The notes below the pieces were generated by a model. That model made no database searches and was not told where the DNA came from. It saw only the letters and a program-made list of their open reading frames with translations. From Methanosarcinales archaeon (lineage in GTDB: Archaea > Halobacteriota > Methanosarcinia > Methanosarcinales > Methanocomedenaceae): a stretch of DNA of 16,168 bases. Shown here one piece after another: positions 14,662 through 16,168 of the stretch; within the stretch, counting starts at the first letter, position 1; every line of letters begins with the position of its first letter. The DNA is taken from the NCBI GenBank assembly GCA_030666885.1, contig DAOUWY010000015.1, positions 1-16,168 of the forward strand, read 5' to 3'. The position numbers and the translations under genes are program-made.

Positions 14662-14733
14662 GCCCGGGTGGGGTAGGGGTTATCCTATAGGACTGTGGAT
14701 CCTTCGACTCGGGTTCGATTCCCGACCCGGGCC
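14662..14733 (+). tRNA. tRNA-His (anticodon GTG)
   Basis: Cloverleaf with acceptor GCCCGGG/CCCGGGC, D arm GGGT..., anticodon stem AGGA/TCCT, loop CTGTGGA with anticodon GTG, and T arm TCGGG-TTCGATT-CCCGA. The discriminator is C73, as required for tRNA-His, and CCA follows at 14734-14736, so this is the only one of the three tRNAs here with an encoded CCA. The base before G1 is T, not the G(-1) that normally marks tRNA-His. It is on the opposite strand to the Gln/Glu pair. A TTTATG box at about 14609-14614 could be the promoter. Confidence 0.93.
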
Positions 14734-14824
14734 CCATTCAATTTTCCTGTCCAACCCATCTTAACAAGAAAAGTACCGCCATTAGAATGAAAAAAAAGAT
14801 GTATGACCGGAATAACCGATCGTT

Positions 14825-14832
14825 AAAAAAAA
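14825..14832 (-). terminator. Oligo-T terminator after the S6e gene
   Basis: On the - strand a run of eight T residues lies about 33 nt after the S6e stop codon (14865). It fits the T-run terminators of archaea. No strong hairpin precedes it. Confidence 0.5.
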
Positions 14833-14864
14833 GTAATTATTAGTCCAGGTTATTCTTCAGTCGC

Positions 14865-15317
14865 TTACTCAACGTTTTCTGCAGCTTCTTCAGCTACTTC
14901 TTCCATTGACTCTTCGTTTGTTTCTTCTTCCCCGGTCCCGCTGCCAAGCAGTTCATCAATGGACTTGTTGCCGTATTCCTCTACGAACACATTGATCTGG
15001 CTGACATCAGATGAAATTTCTTCCCCCCTCATGGTCTTGCGACGTCTCATACCTTTAACAGGTGAATTGAAACCCACTCCACCAGTCACAAGTACTTTTC
15101 GCCTGGATGAACCGGGAAGACCACCGCGCATGGGAAAACCGCCCTTATCAGTCCCGCCCTTTATTTTCAGGGAATAACCCGGAAGACCCATAGTGTCCCC
15201 GCTTACTACATCACCTATACTCTTTCCAATGAAACCATTAGCATGTCCGCCAGAAACCTCTATCTGGTGTGCCAATCCTGTATTGCTGTCTGAAACTATA
15301 ATTCGGAAATCTGCCAT
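14865..15317 (-). CDS. rps6e: Small-subunit ribosomal protein S6e (eS6)
   Basis: A 150-residue ribosomal protein found in archaea and eukaryotes only. Seen: the N-terminal strand MADFRIIVSDSNTG, the central KIKGGTDKGGFPMRGGLPG motif that marks the family (about 52-70), the basic segment FNSPVKGMRRRKTMRG (about 83-98), and NVFVEEYGNKSIDELLG at 109-125. It ends with an acidic tail (about 128-150, nearly half Glu) that is longer than the family core of about 125 residues. ATG 15317 has AGGAG about 7 nt upstream. It is a single gene flanked by a T-run terminator and its own promoter. It binds 16S rRNA in the small subunit. The acidic tail is unlike the basic core. Confidence 0.97.
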   Translation of the reverse strand: MADFRIIVSDSNTGLAHQIEVSGGHANGFIGKSIGDVVSGDTMGLPGYSLKIKGGTDKGGFPMRGGLPGSSRRKVLVTGGVGFNSPVKGMRRRKTMRGEEISSDVSQINVFVEEYGNKSIDELLGSGTGEEETNEESMEEVAEEAAENVE

Positions 15318-15336
15318 TCATTATCTCCTTTATGGG

Positions 15337-15354
15337 ATTATTATTATTATTATT
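15337..15354. repeat. (ATT)6 trinucleotide repeat in the S6e leader
   Basis: Six uninterrupted ATT units (AAT on the S6e strand) lie 20-37 nt upstream of the S6e start codon, just before its ribosome site. Simple repeats can change length by slippage and so alter leader spacing, but no effect is shown. Confidence 0.8.
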
Positions 15355-15359
15355 TGAAA

Positions 15360-15382
15360 TCAGATACGTGATCCATATCTGA
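15360..15382 (-). promoter_or_regulatory. Inverted repeat in the S6e leader or promoter
   Basis: TCAGATA and TATCTGA form a 7-bp inverted repeat with a 9-nt centre, about 43-65 nt upstream of the S6e ATG. It lies just downstream of the predicted start site (about 15390) set by the TATA box at 15411-15420. It may be a leader hairpin or operator; ribosomal protein genes are often controlled in the leader. Confidence 0.45.
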
Positions 15383-15410
15383 GGTATAACGGACTTAACA
15401 GGCTATAAAC

Positions 15411-15420
15411 ATATTTAATA
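15411..15420 (-). promoter_or_regulatory. Probable TATA box of the S6e gene
   Basis: On the - strand TATTAAATAT lies about 95-104 nt upstream of the S6e ATG. A start site 25 nt downstream gives a leader of about 70 nt holding the inverted repeat and the (AAT)6 run. Confidence 0.5.
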
Positions 15421-15481
15421 TTATCGAGGTAAGATGAGTTTGATCCGGTTCAAAGCCATTTAAAAGAAAAAACCAAATACT

Positions 15482-15730
15482 TTGAACATTAAAATAGAAA
15501 GCAATGGTTGTAATAAAAAAAGGATATCACTTAGATATCACAGATATACTGATATGGATGGGGATATTTATTATCACCGTATGGGCTTTAGGGAAGGCGA
15601 CAGGCTTAATAAATTCGCCTGTTTGGGTGGATATGATCCCTGTATTCGGTGTCGTTGTGACAATTGCAGGTATTATTTAAAAATCGGTGCAATTCTCCAG
15701 AAGTTAAACCAAGTCATTATCGACATTTGA
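15482..15730 (+). CDS. Hypothetical small cysteine-rich protein (doubtful)
   Basis: The frame opens with TTG at 15482 (82 residues) and has an internal ATG at 15554 (58 residues, MDGDIYYHRMGFREGD...). The C-terminal half contains KFACLGGYDPCIRCRCDNCRYY-like spacing of five Cys (C-6x-C-2x-C-1x-C-2x-C), which could bind zinc or a cluster. Neither start has a recognisable SD and the surrounding 15318-16051 region is AT rich, so the gene is uncertain. If real it is a lone gene between S6e and the MfnF-like gene. No family is recognised. Confidence 0.35.
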   Translation: MNIKIESNGCNKKRISLRYHRYTDMDGDIYYHRMGFREGDRLNKFACLGGYDPCIRCRCDNCRYYLKIGAILQKLNQVIIDI

Positions 15731-16051
15731 GATATGCAGATGGAAATAAAGGATTTAGATAGGCGTGTTATTATTATAGAAACAAAAGCTGATTAGTGAG
15801 TGGTTATCTGCGCTCCCACAAGGCAGGTGATCCACAAAGATACCAGAAGACTGGACCATTCAATTTACTTTGAAAAGAAATTCATCTTTTGTAAATAATT
15901 ATATTTTCAATTCTATCCCAACTTGAATATTCAAAATATCACTCATGGATTTAGGGGATATAATGATATTGGGATTGCCGGTATTTCTTACATTGAGTGT
16001 CTTAGTAACTAAAAACAGTTTTATAACATATATTAAATAATAGGGATATAT
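15731..16051. other. AT-rich intergenic stretch before the MfnF-like gene
   Basis: About 320 bp without a recognisable gene or RNA. It includes a candidate box A, TTTATAA at about 16020-16026, about 26 nt before the next start codon. That would make the mRNA of the following gene nearly leaderless. No strong repeats were seen. Confidence 0.4.
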
Positions 16052-16168
16052 ATGAATCCGAACGGTCCGGTCATTGGCATCGACATCGGCGGCGCCAATA
16101 CCAAGATAGCTTCACATGACGGCCAGATCACTGAACTACATTATATTCCCCTGTGGAAAGATACCCGC
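16052..16168 (+). CDS. mfnF: MfnF-like methanofuran biosynthesis protein, N-terminus (partial)
   Basis: The first 39 codons of a gene that runs off the window. It begins MNPNGPVIGIDIGGANTKIA and continues SHDGQITELHYIPLWKDTR. The IGIDIGGANTK motif is the phosphate-binding loop of actin/ASKHA-fold proteins, and with N-T-K it is typical of the family annotated as 'H4MPT-linked C1 transfer pathway protein', which in methanogens includes MfnF, the enzyme joining the two halves of the methanofuran core. The ATG at 16052 has a weak AGGG (16042-16045) upstream; a candidate TATA box lies near 16023. The coding sequence is GC rich against a very AT-rich leader. Another hydantoinase/oxoprolinase-like or ASKHA kinase is possible because most of the protein is missing. 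Confidence 0.7.
   Translation, partial: MNPNGPVIGIDIGGANTKIASHDGQITELHYIPLWKDTR

Noticed and set aside
14570..14764. 64-codon + strand frame across tRNA-His
   Set aside because: It runs through the tRNA gene, so the frame is incidental.
1..16168. CRISPR array, rRNA or intact insertion sequence
   Set aside because: No regularly spaced repeats of 25-40 nt, no rRNA-like blocks and no complete transposase were seen on reading both strands.

Overview
The window comes from a methanogenic or methane-oxidising archaeon, most likely in or near the Methanosarcinales (Methanosarcina relatives or ANME-2-like lineages). The basis is an archaeal A1A0 ATP synthase operon in the order H-I-K-E-C-F-A-B-D plus a small membrane gene, which is the Methanosarcina aha order. 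Archaeal TATA boxes, a tRNA-Gln with a bulge-helix-bulge type intron, ribosomal protein S6e (eS6), an archaeosortase-type PGF-CTERM surface protein and the start of an MfnF-like methanofuran biosynthesis gene point the same way. The species cannot be named from sequence alone.

Region 1 (1-8587, + strand): an AT-rich promoter followed by ahaHIKECFABD and a 47-residue ahaG-like gene. All genes overlap or are separated by about 30 nt or less, so this is one transcription unit. A and B form the catalytic head, D/F the central shaft, C the adapter to the rotor, E/H the peripheral stalks, I the stator membrane subunit and K the ion-translocating ring. Several starts are non-ATG (GTG for A; TTG for B and D), decided by Shine-Dalgarno (SD) position and family N-termini. 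A small hairpin between K and E covers the E ribosome binding site and may help set the K:E ratio.

Region 2 (8608-10030): convergent to the aha operon, a membrane-anchored, cysteine-rich double [4Fe-4S] ferredoxin-like protein of unknown function. It is followed by about 500 bp without a convincing gene, holding its promoter, a repeated 10-mer that forms an inverted repeat, two more inverted repeats and a possible transposase remnant.

Region 3 (10031-12913, - strand): a tight three-gene unit made of a secreted PGF-CTERM surface protein, a MacB/FtsX-type permease and a LolD/MacB-type ATPase. It reads as a surface-directed ABC export or lipoprotein-type system with a dedicated exoprotein.

Region 4 (13079-14161, - strand): a TPR protein whose Arg codon use differs from its neighbours, and a decayed fragment of a SufB/SufD-family Fe-S assembly protein.

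Region 5 (14285-14736): tRNA-Glu(TTC) and intron-containing tRNA-Gln(TTG) on the - strand, tRNA-His(GTG) on the + strand.

Region 6 (14865-16168): ribosomal protein S6e on the - strand with a structured leader, a doubtful small Cys-rich ORF, and the first 39 codons of an MfnF-like gene running off the window. I did not find a clearly new multi-gene system. The best leads are the Cys-rich ferredoxin, the surface-protein/ABC unit and the tRNA features.
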